DNA of 64,000 bases, taken from Allolobophora icterica. Lineage: Eukaryota > Annelida > Clitellata > Crassiclitellata > Lumbricidae. The stretch spans positions 15,169,537-15,233,536 of the forward strand of contig OY744615.1 of the NCBI GenBank assembly GCA_963556255.1. The letters are read 5' to 3'. Below are positions 33,084-43,664 of the stretch, piece after piece (position 1 is the first letter of the stretch; each line of letters opens with the position of its first letter). Position numbers and translations under genes: made by a program. The notes under the pieces were generated by a model. That model did not search any database. It worked only from the letters and a program-made list of their open reading frames with translations, and was not told where the DNA came from.

Positions 33084-36000
33084 GGGGACAACCGGAGAGG
33101 AAATCCCAAGAAGAGTGTCGGAAGATCACTTGTTACACGGACAAGAGGCGAAGACCGATCGGATCGCGGTATACGAATCAAGCTAGAGAAGTACGATGGC
33201 AAGTCAGCGATCGCAGCCTTTCTAGCAAAGTTCGAAGTTTGTGCACGGTGCAACCGGTGGAGTGATCAGGAAAAAGCAGACCAGTTAATGTGTGCCCTAA
33301 CGGGTCCCGCTTCGCAGCTGTTGTGGGACATGGGTGCACAGAGGGACGTGTCTTGGCGAGAACTTGTTGAGCGGCTTAAGGCCCGGTACGGGTCTGATGA
33401 CCAAACTAGCCTATATCGGATGAAACTTCGCACTTACCGGCAGGCTCACGGAGAAACGCTGAGTAGTGTAGTGCAGGAAGTACGAAGGCTAATGGCTTTG
33501 GCATACCCAGGACCAACAAGTGATATCGTCGAGACGGTCGCTTGTGACGCTTTCATTGATGCACTGGCAAACCAAGATTTGGGGCAGAAGGTGCGCGAGC
33601 GAGAACCAGTTAACCTCGAAGCGGCGTATAAACATGCGGTGAGGTTGGATGCCTATGGTCGATCTTCGACACAAGGTGGTGATTTAGACCGGAGACACGC
33701 GAGAGTTAAAGTTACCATGGAAGACCGAAAAGACTCGAGCACTGAGGGGCAACAGTCTCGTCGTCTAGAAGATCTCGAGCGAAAGATTAAAAATCTTTCA
33801 AGAGAACTTGATCGAGTGACAATAAATCAGAATTTGGGCATCGTTCCGAGAAAACCTCATGAAAGGGAGAACAGTTCTGATCTAGCGGTGGGAGATCAGA
33901 GGACAACCGAACCGAATGTGGGGTGGCGACGGATTTATCCGCCCACACGGTTGCGTAACCCGGATATCGAATGCTACTTGTGCAAACGAAAAGGACACAT
34001 GAAGCGATATTGTCCTCAGAGAAACGCTGAGACGAATGGTGCAACCGGTACCAGTGAACCTACAAAGGCTGAACCGATACAAGAGGAAACCCAAAACCGA
34101 CTGGTCAAAGGCAGTAGGGTGGCCTACGTGGTTGCGAGACTGGCAGGAAAACGTATACACTGTCTACTTGATTCTGGAAGTGAAATGTCACTTGTGCCAC
34201 GACGTTTCGTGCTAGACGCTGTGCTAGTACCGTCAGAACAGCGACTCCTAGCCGCTAATGGAAGTCAGATTAAGGTGGATGGTGAAACTAACCTTAAGAT
34301 TCGGATCGGAAAGCAGGTGTACCCTGTACCCTGTCTAGTTACAGACCAAGTGACAGAAGTGATCTTGGGGTTATCTTGGCTGGAAGCCAATCAGGCAAGA
34401 TGGGACTTCGCAAGTCGATGCGTTTTCCTTGGGAGCGAGAAGATCCCTCTGAAAGAGGTCGTTACCGAGTCCATGTGCCGGAGGGTTATTGTGCAAGAGG
34501 ACATAATAGTTCCTCCAAGGAGCGAAGTTGACGTTCCAGCTTGGGTAGTATACCCGCATTTCCAAAAAGATAACGAAGATTGGACGACCATTCCAATGGA
34601 ATTATCAAAAGATTTGATAATCGGACGTACGTTGGTGACAGGAAGAGACACGGAAGTGTGGATCAGGATGTTGAATGTTGGAGACAGAGATTCGCTAGTC
34701 AAGAAACGGACTGAATGTCCGCTGGAGCGAGTAAACGTAGTCGATGTGACAGTTAATCGAGCCAGAACGGAATCGTATGATGAGCCTTACCAAAGCGAAA
34801 ATCCGGAGAAGCCTATGGGCCCAGGTTATCCGGAGGAACGCCGAGGAAAGCAGCAAAGTACGATTGACCGGTTTGGATCGAAGATTAGTACAACGGCCAG
34901 TGTGGCGGAGCAGACGCTCAACCCACTTGCCGAACAGACCCTAAAACGACTATGGGAAGAAGTGCCAGCAGACATTTCGGAAGAAGAGCGAATCAGGTTA
35001 CGAAAACTTGTGCTAACGTACAGCGCAACGTTTTCCCTTAACGAAAGTGATAACGGATTCACTTCGGTGATCCAACACGAGATCGATACGGGACAGGAGA
35101 AACCAGTTCGGCAACCTTTGAGACGTCAACCGCTTTCCATGTTACCGGAAGTTGATCGTCAGGTAGAAGACATGTTGAGACAAGGAATCATTGAACCTTC
35201 GATATCGGAATGGGCATCCAATGTCGTAATGGTTAAGAAAAAGGATGGCAGTATGCGTTTCTGTATCGATTACAGGCAACTGAACCTGAAGACACGGAAA
35301 GATGCTCATCCGTTACCCCTTATCCGCGAGAGTTTAGATACCCTGGGTGGCGCCAGATGGTACAGTACGTTCGATTTGAGAGCAGGTTATCACCAGATGG
35401 CCTTGCACCCAAGAGACAAACACAAGACAGGATTCGTTACGAGAAGGGGCAGCTTCCAATTCAAAGTGTTACCTTTCGGATTGTGCAATAGTCCGGCCTC
35501 GTTTTGTCGACTAATGAACTTAGTCTTGACAGGGCTAAACTATGACATCTGTCTGGTTTACTTGGATGACATAATTGTGTTCTCGAGGGACGTAGAGACG
35601 CACATGCAACGTCTAGAGATGATTTTCAGGAGATTACAAGAGTATAATCTCAAGCTGAAACCATCCAAATGTTACCTGTTACAACAGAGAGTATTGTTTC
35701 TTGGTCACGTTTTGAGTGAAGAAGGGGTCGCGACGGATCCGAGCAAGATCAAGGCCGTAGAAGAATGGTCTGCTCCTCGGAACTTGAGGCAAGTCAGATC
35801 CTTCGTTGGTCTTTGCTCCTATTACCGACGTTTCATACATGATTTCGCGGTGGTAGCTCAACCACTTCATTTCCTGACCAGGAAAAATGTACCGTTCCAT
35901 TGGACTGACGAATGTCAGGGAGCTTTCGAAGAACTTAAACGAAAGTTGGTTTCCGCACCTATACTTGGGTTACCGAACGACGAGGGCCAGTACATCCTAG

Positions 36001-36965
36001 ATACGGATGCCTCGGCATACGCCATTGGAGCGGTGTTATCGCAAGTACAAGAAGGAGAAGAGACAGTGATTTGTTACGCGAGTCGGCTCTTGTCGACGGC
36101 GGAACGGAACTATAACGTTACCAGGCGAGAGTTGTTAGCTGTGGTGCATTTCTTGAAAGAGTTTCGTCAGTACTTACTGGGTAGTAAATTCCTACTCAGA
36201 ACAGACCACTCCGCACTTCAGTGGTTACGCAGAACACCGGAACCGATTGGCCAACAGGCTCGTTGGTTAGAGATGATAGAGGAGTTTGACATGGAGATAT
36301 GTCACAGACCGGGAGCAAAACACGGTAACGCAGACGCGATGTCTAGAGGTCCGGGTGAGGAACAACCTAAAGTGGTTACCATGAGAGTTACGAATGAAGA
36401 CGTGATGTGGGCACGTCCGATCGGAGAAGTAACGCGCTCCGAGGTTACCAGTGAAGATACAGGCCAGGAAATCCGTTGGACAAAGGAGTTTCTTCGAAGA
36501 GAACAGCAGAGCGATTGCAATATTGGTACGGTCCTTGGTTGGAAGGAGTCGAAGCATCATCCAACACAGGCAGAACTATCACCTGCTAGCGGAGAAGTGA
36601 AAGTGTTGGTGAGCAACTGGAATCAGCTGGAAGTCCTGCAAGGAGTGTTACACAGAGGCTGGATTCAGGGTAACACAGGAAAAGCTGAGCGATCTCAGTT
36701 AGTTGTGCCCTTATCTCTACGGCAAGAGATGCTTCAGTTAACACACGCAAGCTTTGCCGGAGGACATTTCGGGATTCGGAAGAGTTTAACTCAGTTGCAA
36801 CGTCGGGCGTATTGGCCGAGTTGGAAGGACGATGTTAGACGGTTCTGCCAAAGGTGCGATCGCTGTGCTCGTTATCGAAGGGAGAAACCTCCAAGACAGG
36901 GTTACATGCAGACTCCTGTGGTCGGTGAACCAATGGATGACTACGACTGTAGAAGTCCTTGTTAG
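33084..36965 (+). CDS. Gag C-terminus and Pol of the second Ty3-type element, integrase truncated
   Basis: The frame is open from the LINE junction; an internal ATG is at 33288. In order: capsid-like region (LMCALTGPASQLLWD...LKARYG); CCHC knuckle CYLCKRKGHMKRYC near 33972; aspartic protease CLLDSGSEMSLVP near 34160; RT with FCIDYRQLN, FDLRAGYHQM and the catalytic YLDDIIVFS near 35560; RNase H LDTDASAYAIG near 36000 and RTDHSALQWL; integrase zinc region HASFAGGHFG...CQRCDRC near 36740-36875. The frame stops soon after CQRCDRC: the catalytic D,D-E core of integrase is absent, so this copy cannot integrate by itself. Codon use is GC-richer than the first element. Confidence 0.9.
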   Translation, partial: GDNRRGNPKKSVGRSLVTRTRGEDRSDRGIRIKLEKYDGKSAIAAFLAKFEVCARCNRWSDQEKADQLMCALTGPASQLLWDMGAQRDVSWRELVERLKARYGSDDQTSLYRMKLRTYRQAHGETLSSVVQEVRRLMALAYPGPTSDIVETVACDAFIDALANQDLGQKVREREPVNLEAAYKHAVRLDAYGRSSTQGGDLDRRHARVKVTMEDRKDSSTEGQQSRRLEDLERKIKNLSRELDRVTINQNLGIVPRKPHERENSSDLAVGDQRTTEPNVGWRRIYPPTRLRNPDIECYLCKRKGHMKRYCPQRNAETNGATGTSEPTKAEPIQEETQNRLVKGSRVAYVVARLAGKRIHCLLDSGSEMSLVPRRFVLDAVLVPSEQRLLAANGSQIKVDGETNLKIRIGKQVYPVPCLVTDQVTEVILGLSWLEANQARWDFASRCVFLGSEKIPLKEVVTESMCRRVIVQEDIIVPPRSEVDVPAWVVYPHFQKDNEDWTTIPMELSKDLIIGRTLVTGRDTEVWIRMLNVGDRDSLVKKRTECPLERVNVVDVTVNRARTESYDEPYQSENPEKPMGPGYPEERRGKQQSTIDRFGSKISTTASVAEQTLNPLAEQTLKRLWEEVPADISEEERIRLRKLVLTYSATFSLNESDNGFTSVIQHEIDTGQEKPVRQPLRRQPLSMLPEVDRQVEDMLRQGIIEPSISEWASNVVMVKKKDGSMRFCIDYRQLNLKTRKDAHPLPLIRESLDTLGGARWYSTFDLRAGYHQMALHPRDKHKTGFVTRRGSFQFKVLPFGLCNSPASFCRLMNLVLTGLNYDICLVYLDDIIVFSRDVETHMQRLEMIFRRLQEYNLKLKPSKCYLLQQRVLFLGHVLSEEGVATDPSKIKAVEEWSAPRNLRQVRSFVGLCSYYRRFIHDFAVVAQPLHFLTRKNVPFHWTDECQGAFEELKRKLVSAPILGLPNDEGQYILDTDASAYAIGAVLSQVQEGEETVICYASRLLSTAERNYNVTRRELLAVVHFLKEFRQYLLGSKFLLRTDHSALQWLRRTPEPIGQQARWLEMIEEFDMEICHRPGAKHGNADAMSRGPGEEQPKVVTMRVTNEDVMWARPIGEVTRSEVTSEDTGQEIRWTKEFLRREQQSDCNIGTVLGWKESKHHPTQAELSPASGEVKVLVSNWNQLEVLQGVLHRGWIQGNTGKAERSQLVVPLSLRQEMLQLTHASFAGGHFGIRKSLTQLQRRAYWPSWKDDVRRFCQRCDRCARYRREKPPRQGYMQTPVVGEPMDDYDCRSPC

Positions 36966-37007
36966 TGACCTTCTGAAGCAGACGTGTATCTAGGACCAAC
37001 TAGATGA

Positions 37008-37370
37008 ACGCTTAATTGCGTTGGTTTCATTGACTATTCGAGACCCATGTTTCAGTTGCCCTTTTGATGAGAGTATTTCTTTTGAGCGGTATCTGGGAGC
37101 ATACAGTACCTGTGCTACCAGCAACGCTTAATTGCGTTGGTTTTACAGATTGTCAGTGAATGACTGTTTAAGTTTCCTTTTGATGATATGTTTTCGGTTA
37201 AACATTGGATTAGTGGTTAGAACTGAAACGAGTAAAGATTCCAGTACTAGAACGCTTCATTGCGTTGGTTCTACAAGCGAACTATTGGAGAACCATGTTT
37301 CCGTTTCCTTGTGATGACAGAGTTTCTTTTCGACAGTATAATGCTCGTAACAACGAGTGTTAAGGAAATT
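37008..37370 (+). repeat. Three diverged 115-120-bp repeats with AACGC/GCGTT hairpin
   Basis: aacgcttaattgcgttggtt (37008), the same at about 37123, and aacgcttcattgcgttggtt (about 37250) each start a unit that continues ...tttc.gtt.ccttttgatga.ag.gtttctttt. The first bases fold as AACGC-loop-GCGTT. They lie between the pol stop and the LTR. Confidence 0.75.
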
Positions 37371-37528
37371 CGGGGCAATGCGATTTCCTTGGTTACCGTT
37401 TCATGATACTTTAGTGCGCTAGCTTAGTGCGCCACTTAGGATAGATCATCATGCGATAGAAGCATATGTTAGGACTTAGAGCATGTGCGTAAATATGATA
37501 ACTTGTACTAGTTAAGATATGTAAAAAA

Positions 37529-37561
<33 letters not shown>

Positions 37562-38024
37562 AGCAAAATAAAAAGGTTATCGGATCGAGGCGGGGCAGTA
37601 CAAACTGTTGTCCGCTTTTATTTTGCTTTCACGATTTTGAAGTGGTACCGGGTGTGACTGATCGACGATGGTTACCAGATCGGGAGACAGTGGGCGACTT
37701 TTCTCTCCTTTAGTTCTCCTGGCCCTTGGGGTCCGGTAGAGCCCAGGTTCACGATAGAGGGCCTGTTAAGGTTGGCGATTTGTCAGGTACGACAGGTTGC
37801 CAGTAGGGTGGTGGTTCGGATCGAAAGCATCATTAAATAGGCTGTCGCTATCACGGTTCTCATCGTTGTTTGGCGTACGTGCAGGGTGCCGAGATTGTTG
37901 ATATACCGCCCTATAACCAAAGGTGCATTTGGTTCCTTGCTCTCTAAGGGGATCTGGGTTGGGGATGTTCCTGTCACGTTTGATTAAGGTCCCCGATTTT
38001 GGCAGAGATGCTCCGCATCTAAGT
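37370..38024 (+). other. 3' non-coding part of the retroelement
   Basis: It contains an A run (37522-37546) followed by a TA run and then about 450 bases with no coding signal. The A/TA tract inside the element may be a former insertion site of a poly(A)-tailed element. Confidence 0.5.
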
Positions 38025-38037
38025 AAGGTGGGGAGAG
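38025..38037 (+). promoter_or_regulatory. Polypurine tract
   Basis: aaggtggggagag abuts the second TGTGGCGG start, which marks 38038 as an LTR start. Confidence 0.8.
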
Positions 38038-40264
38038 TGTGGCGGTCAAGGTCACAGTGCGTATGTGGGAGGATTTATTTTATGCGAATAGCATCGTTTT
38101 CTTTAAGTTTACATGCGAAGGGAACAGCATCGTTTCTCTTAATTTTACATGCGAAGGCCCAGTATCGATCATTTAATTTTTATTTAATTTCAATAGGCGA
38201 CTGTCCAGCAACGACCGTGATAGGGAAGACTGATTATATATTTTAAGCCACGGTATAGTGTGGTGAGGGATAAGTAGAGGCTGCCTCACGGTGTGCTGCT
38301 TTATACGTGAAGAGTTGGTTCGACTCTTCATACATAGCAATACTGTTAAACAGCGTTGTTGGTTAGCGATTCAGTTACCGATTCAAATATACTGCACTCA
38401 GTGTGGTAGGCGAGTGATTTTGGTTACGACAGAGTCAGAGTTCGAGTTTCCGGTTAGTACAAATATATTTACGGACGAAAGGGGCGTCCGAATAATATAA
38501 TCAGGCGATCCCGAGTACAGCTAAAGAAGTTCACTGTTGGGAGACGGGCCGACAGCGCCGATCCGGCGGGTTGGATCCCTCAGTTGATCGCGAAGCGGTC
38601 TAGATCCCGATTGTGGGAAATCTACGGCTGAGTAATACTCGGGGAAGGATACCGTTGATACACAAGAAAACCAATTCAGTGTGAGATCAAAAACCAGGGT
38701 GAATTTGGCGTCGGGCAAGGAAATCCCTCTTGGAGTTCGAAGAACTCCAAGATCCGACAGTGTTTGGTTTTATCCACTGAGAAGAGTTTTACGCGATTTC
38801 GGCGTACTCGACACAGGGGAAGTTCTACGCGCTTTCGGCGTACTCGGCCGGGAGAGTTTTACGCGCTTTCGGCGTACTCGGCCGGGAGAGTTTTACGCGA
38901 CTTCGGCGTCTTCGGCTGGGAGAGTTTTACGCGACTTCGGCACTCGGTGAAGTGACCGTCGGGATACCTGAAAAAACCAATTTAGTACAAAAACGATAAT
39001 AAGGGTAAATTTGGCGACAGGCAGGAAATTCCCTCTTGGGTTTTGAAGAACTCCGCGATCGGAGCTTGTCCGGTAACCCATGGGAGTAAGTGTGACCTTC
39101 TTAAGGTAGCCAAATTTCGGAAATTCTGATAATACTCGAAACCGAGTTGGGACCATCCACTGGTTAACTGAGAGGCAAGCGAAGCTTGTCCGGTTACCTG
39201 TGGGAGTAAGTGTGACCCTCGTTAGGGAACCAAAATTCGGAAATTCTTGGGAACAAAATTCAGGACATTCTGGTAACCTTACGGGGTCAGCGTTACATTT
39301 GGATTGTGACACTTGGATGGCTGACACGCCGGTGGAGCGTTGGAGGGGCTCCATCGCCCGGTAACTAAAAATAGTTACTGGGAAAGACCACTGTTACCGA
39401 AAGACCGCAGTACGGGAAAAGACCGCCCGACAACTGATTACAGTGCGGTAAGACCAGGAAAACGATAGAGTCAGGAAAATCTTGTATTCAAACCAATCGT
39501 TATTCAGAGCAAATAACTTGGTGATCGAAACACGTAGCTCCGAGAACTGACCGAAGTGCGAAGTAGGGCCCACCTCGTGCGCCGGTCGGAACCCAGTTCT
39601 GCGTGCGGTTAGGGAGGTTTTAGACCTAGAACCTGTCCTATCAGAAGAGAGTGTCGTGAGACCAGTACACCGCGTTACTATCACACGTGCATATATTATC
39701 GCAAGATGTTCGCGTGTTTGAGACAGCACGACGTGACGACTCGTCAGATGTACACCTTGTCCTCTCGGACAGGAGAACGTTCAGAGATTTCCCCTATTGA
39801 CGATAACTCGAGAGTCATGAGATGCAGAATGGTACGTGAGGGTTCGGTTAAGGTGGAGAAAAAGAGGAAGTCTTTGACTAAGAGATCTCACAGGAAGCTG
39901 AGGACTCCTGCCGGCAAGAGAGCGAACCCTGTTCTAAAGGACGGCCATCCTGAGGACGAGGACGTTGCCCACCCGGCGACCGCGGCAGTGGCAGAGTCCG
40001 AAAGTGAGATGGAGCTTGACAGCGACACTGTTCGCAAACAAGCGATACCCTCGGAACCTCCTCTTGGAGAAATGGGCACTGAGAGCGGAGACAGGGAACC
40101 GCTCGTCTACATCAGAAGTAGACAGGATAGTGACCCGGGTGACTCCAGAAGGTCAGTTGGCTGGAGCCGAACCCAGCCCGACGACGAAGCAGCGTCTCGG
40201 GTAAGACCGACACAAATTGGTACCATGTCTGATGAAGGGTTAGTTGATCTCGAGCGACGAACGT

Positions 40265-40267
<3 letters not shown>
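38038..40267 (+). mobile_element. Second unit of the tandem Ty3 element, 5' part only
   Basis: As far as read, a base-for-base copy of 28546-30775: LTR, leader repeats and the first 188 or so codons of gag from the ATG at 39706. Identity stops at ...gaacgtcaca, where a TA microsatellite starts. Confidence 0.9.

Positions 40268-40326
<59 letters not shown>
40268..40326 (+). repeat. (TA)n microsatellite
   Basis: Pure TA run at the break of the second retroelement unit. A shorter TA run also precedes 28546. Confidence 0.95.
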
Positions 40327-40329
<3 letters not shown>

Positions 40330-40860
40330 ATCAATCAATATCTTTTTATTGCAACCAATCAGTAAATAACAATTACATAAGAATAACAATTCAGGTACAT
40401 TTAATACTGTTACATTAAATAAGGTGAGAGAGAACAGTCGGCGATGGAAGCAATGGGTGGCCCCAAAGGGATAATTATCCCGATATGCGGGGACACCCGA
40501 CAGATCAAGTAACATAATTCAGTGTATGGCATATATAAGTAATCCTTCCCCACGCGAGTAAAAAAGACAAGAATAGAGATAGGGATGCTCAGTGCAGTAG
40601 AAAGAAATGAAACAAAGCTTAACTAATCTTATCTAAACCTTAACTAAGGAACTCAAGGGCCAGTGCGCGGAGCCTGCGCTCCCAAATTATAACAGAACTT
40701 ATATAAGGAGGGGTCTAGTCAAGGCGAATTCTAGGAGTGCATAATAAATGACCGTAAACGTTTTTTAAACTGATATCGAGTAGAAGAGGAGCGGATTTAA
40801 ATTGGAATGGTATCCCATAGTAGTGGTCCAGCTGTTTTAATGCAGAATTCTAGCGTGTTA
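40327..40860 (-). mobile_element. LINE 3' end fragment
   Basis: (TCAA)n, then tatctttttattgcaaccaatcag, then ggggacacccgacagatc is a reversed LINE tail and 3' UTR related to 22440-22770 and 48944-49100. A further TA run follows at 40858-40898. Confidence 0.45.
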
Positions 40861-40861
40861 T

Positions 40862-40897
<36 letters not shown>

Positions 40898-41396
40898 ATG
40901 TACACACACACACTCCAAGCACACACACACAAATACTACACGACATCGAGCATCATAAACCAATGTAATTTCATTCACATGAAATCAGAAAGAATGCGAA
41001 TTACAAGGAGGTCGTCATGGTAGCTTCCAAGCAGAATCACATTCCAAAACAACAAACCTTTTTAATATAACTAGACTAATAATTATTATATTCTCATTTA
41101 TTTGTTATGTAGCCATCTGTGCAACTGTAGCCACATGCAGTAAATATTTCACTTAGAATTTAGTTATATTGACAATCCAATGAGAATACAACATAGTTTC
41201 TCCGACAATCCACATCAATTGTAAACTTCTTTTATTATTAAAAACTTTCTTAAATGAATTGCACAGTGTAGGTCCTATCTATCTGCACAGTGCGTTAAAA
41301 TATCACCTCTGTCAGATGCAAAGAGGCGCTAGATAAAAGTTATCCATAACTCCAGTATAGTTAGGATATAGTACTCTATAGCAGTACTCTATCTCC

Positions 41397-41890
41397 CCTC
41401 TATGGGGAGGGGAATAGAGTAGTGGTAACACTCATGGCCAGGAGAGCATAAGGTACACGGATCGATTCCCGTAACCCCCTCTAGGGCGGCGCCTTGCATG
41501 GCTGCTAAACCGTGTGTTTAATTAAGAAATTGATTGTGCTTTCATGTTTCAATGTAATCTTACTGCGTCTGTCGGTTTTAAATAATAAAGAATATTATTA
41601 TTATTATTATTATTATTTTTTTTTTTTTTTACCCGAGTTATATATGATCCCTCAGGTGCAAGATACTAATTAATTATGTTGACTCTGGAGTGGCCGTCCT
41701 GGTCAAGATTCGGGAGAACATAAGTGCTGTGGAAGGCGACTGCGTTGAAACGTTGAATTACAACGGACAGGCGCTAAAACAGATAGCTGGTTTCCCTTGG
41801 GTCTCCAGAGATTTGGCTCAGAAGACGTCCAGGGTCTGAGAGGAACGCCTGTCCCACGGCGTTAGCTGGTCCCCAAGGTTTCAAAAGCCA
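41397..41890 (+). mobile_element. tRNA-derived SINE plus the recurring cccgagg segment
   Basis: The SINE (41397-41620) has a tagtggtaac A-box region and a B box ggatcgattccc, then taataaag and ATT units. After a T run it passes into acccgagttatat...ccctcagg and gcgttgaaacgttg, the same junction partner as at 12530-12660. A third cccgaggtatatagga piece sits at 42032. Confidence 0.6.
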
Positions 41891-41903
41891 ATGGAACAAA
41901 ATG

Positions 41904-41904
<1 letters not shown>

Positions 41905-42000
<96 letters not shown>

Positions 42001-42070
42001 TATTATTATTATTATTATTATTTTTTTTTTACCCGAGGTATATAGGATTATTATTATTATTATTATTATT
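41905..42070 (+). repeat. (ATT)n microsatellite, two blocks
   Basis: ATT array, T run, cccgaggtatatagga, then ATT again. It gives false poly-Ile/Leu ORFs. Confidence 0.9.
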
Positions 42071-42364
42071 AAATCCAAACAATTTAAAATTCAAACAATA
42101 ATAGATATTAGCTCTAAAACTTGTGTTGTGTTGTGTAAATTAAAGTCAACCAACCGGATTCCAAAGCCGCTGACGGTGCATACATCGAGATTCCCATATA
42201 ATTGATCTGAAAATAATATAGTACACCAAGTTTCTTAAACGACATAAGTAAGGAGGATAGAAGTTGAGGGATTTGGAGCGAAAGGTATCTGAATCACCGG
42301 AACAAAGTTAAAAAGAGTTTCTTAACATCCCCTCGCCTTTCCCCTCTCTCTATCGTATCGTATC

Positions 42365-42890
42365 TGGAAATGTGTAGAGCGCCTCTCGTGGAATAACTAT
42401 TCAGAGGCGCTCTCAGTACAGAAGCCCCAGGGATACAGAAATGTCCTTAGGAAACGCGAAACCGATGAGGAAAAGCCAGTCATTAGTTTGGCCCTGAGCA
42501 GAGGGGGAAGGTCGTTCCAGATCGCGAGACCCACAACAGCAAACGCCCGGTGTTGGGCTTAGGCAGTTTTAGTCCTGGGGAAAAAAATCAAGCCGATTCG
42601 CAGAGCGCAACGAGCGAGAAGAAGATGCAGGTAGCGGCTTTTGCAGATAGTTCGAGGGATATTTCGGGGCAGTGCTCTGCTGAGATTTGGAGACAAGGAG
42701 GATGATTTTATAACGGATGCGCGCGGCAATAAGGAACCAGTAAGGACATCTGGGATGTAAGTAGAGATATGGGCAAAGCGGTGGAGTCGAGCAATGAGCC
42801 TGGCAGATGATAGAAGAGATTGCGGGGGTGGAGGAGTAGGTGTAAGCAGGGAATTTCTCGGTCAGCAATTGAAAGTCGAGCTTAGCAAGC
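42365..42890 (-). mobile_element. CR1-like LINE 3' end fragment
   Basis: The minus strand reads FLIAARIRYKIILLVSKSQQ, then LQKPLPA...RSLRSANRLDFF, the usual LINE C-terminal block (HWLP...RI.YKI...). It ends with the gaggcgc...tagagcgcctc box. Non-functional. Confidence 0.65.
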
Positions 42891-43279
42891 TGCTGCTAGC
42901 CAAAAATTAGTAGGTAAATCCAACTAAGAACGCCGACTAAGAGAAAATCCGGAGCTGAAACATGTAGCGCGACATGTATTCGTGTTTTAGAGTCATCATG
43001 GTTTCTGATTCTTTTCTGAATATTGCTCACTGACATTTTGTTAAAACGTCTGCTAGAGTCATGTTTTGGCAGAACTGCTAAAAAAAGTCGACTACTGCTA
43101 GAACTATGTTAACTGCGACTGACTTGCTTCATTGGTAGTAGTAGGTCCTATATTCGTTTATTGAGCAAAACTGGTTGGCACACCGCAACCAAGAACCGAT
43201 GAATAAGTTGGAAAATAAAACAAAAATATAAAGTACCAGTTCTTGACTATTGGCGACTTAAGGTAACATGCCTGTCGCG

Positions 43280-43430
43280 TATACCCCGTGGTCGGTCGAG
43301 GGCTACGATCGACTTGGCTTGACCAACGATCGACTCGATCAACTTTGTCGACTAGTCGACCTCTCGTCGACCCGATCGACTTGATAAATAAACGATCGGC
43401 TTGATCGATTTTGTCGATTTGGACCGTCTC
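43280..43430 (-). repeat. GTCGA-rich element, partial copy
   Basis: Reverse complement of the right end of the element at 5640-6660, including cgacctctcgtcgac and aataaacgatcg. It ends at the same cacggggtata sequence. A reversed LINE tail (AATC)n...tatattgcgcccc follows at 43436-43520. Confidence 0.65.
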
Positions 43431-43664
43431 AATCAATTAATCAATCACTCAATCAATCAATCGAAATTTATATTGCGCCCCTTCTAGGTCTATACTCAGA
43501 GGCACTCCCGACCAAGGCCAAGCGGAAAAAGTATCCTTCACACCTTGACTGTATACTCTTGACCAATTCTACACTGATAGGCACTGGTTATTATTAACAT
43601 AATTGCTGAGCTTAGTGAAGTTAAATTTTGAAACGTGCTCTGCTGCTCCTGTTATGCCATTATC

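Larger units (their letters stand above)
28546..38037 (+). mobile_element. Second Ty3-type retroelement, first unit of a tandem pair
   Basis: Starts TGTGGCGGTCAAGG directly after a TA microsatellite. Contents in order: LTR plus a long repeated leader, a gag-pol frame split by a LINE, a 1-kb 3' region with hairpin repeats, then a polypurine tract and an identical TGTGGCGGTC... start at 38038. Period 9,492 bp. The 3' limit of the LTR is not clear; candidate primer sites containing tttggcg occur near 29211 and 29517. Confidence 0.85.
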
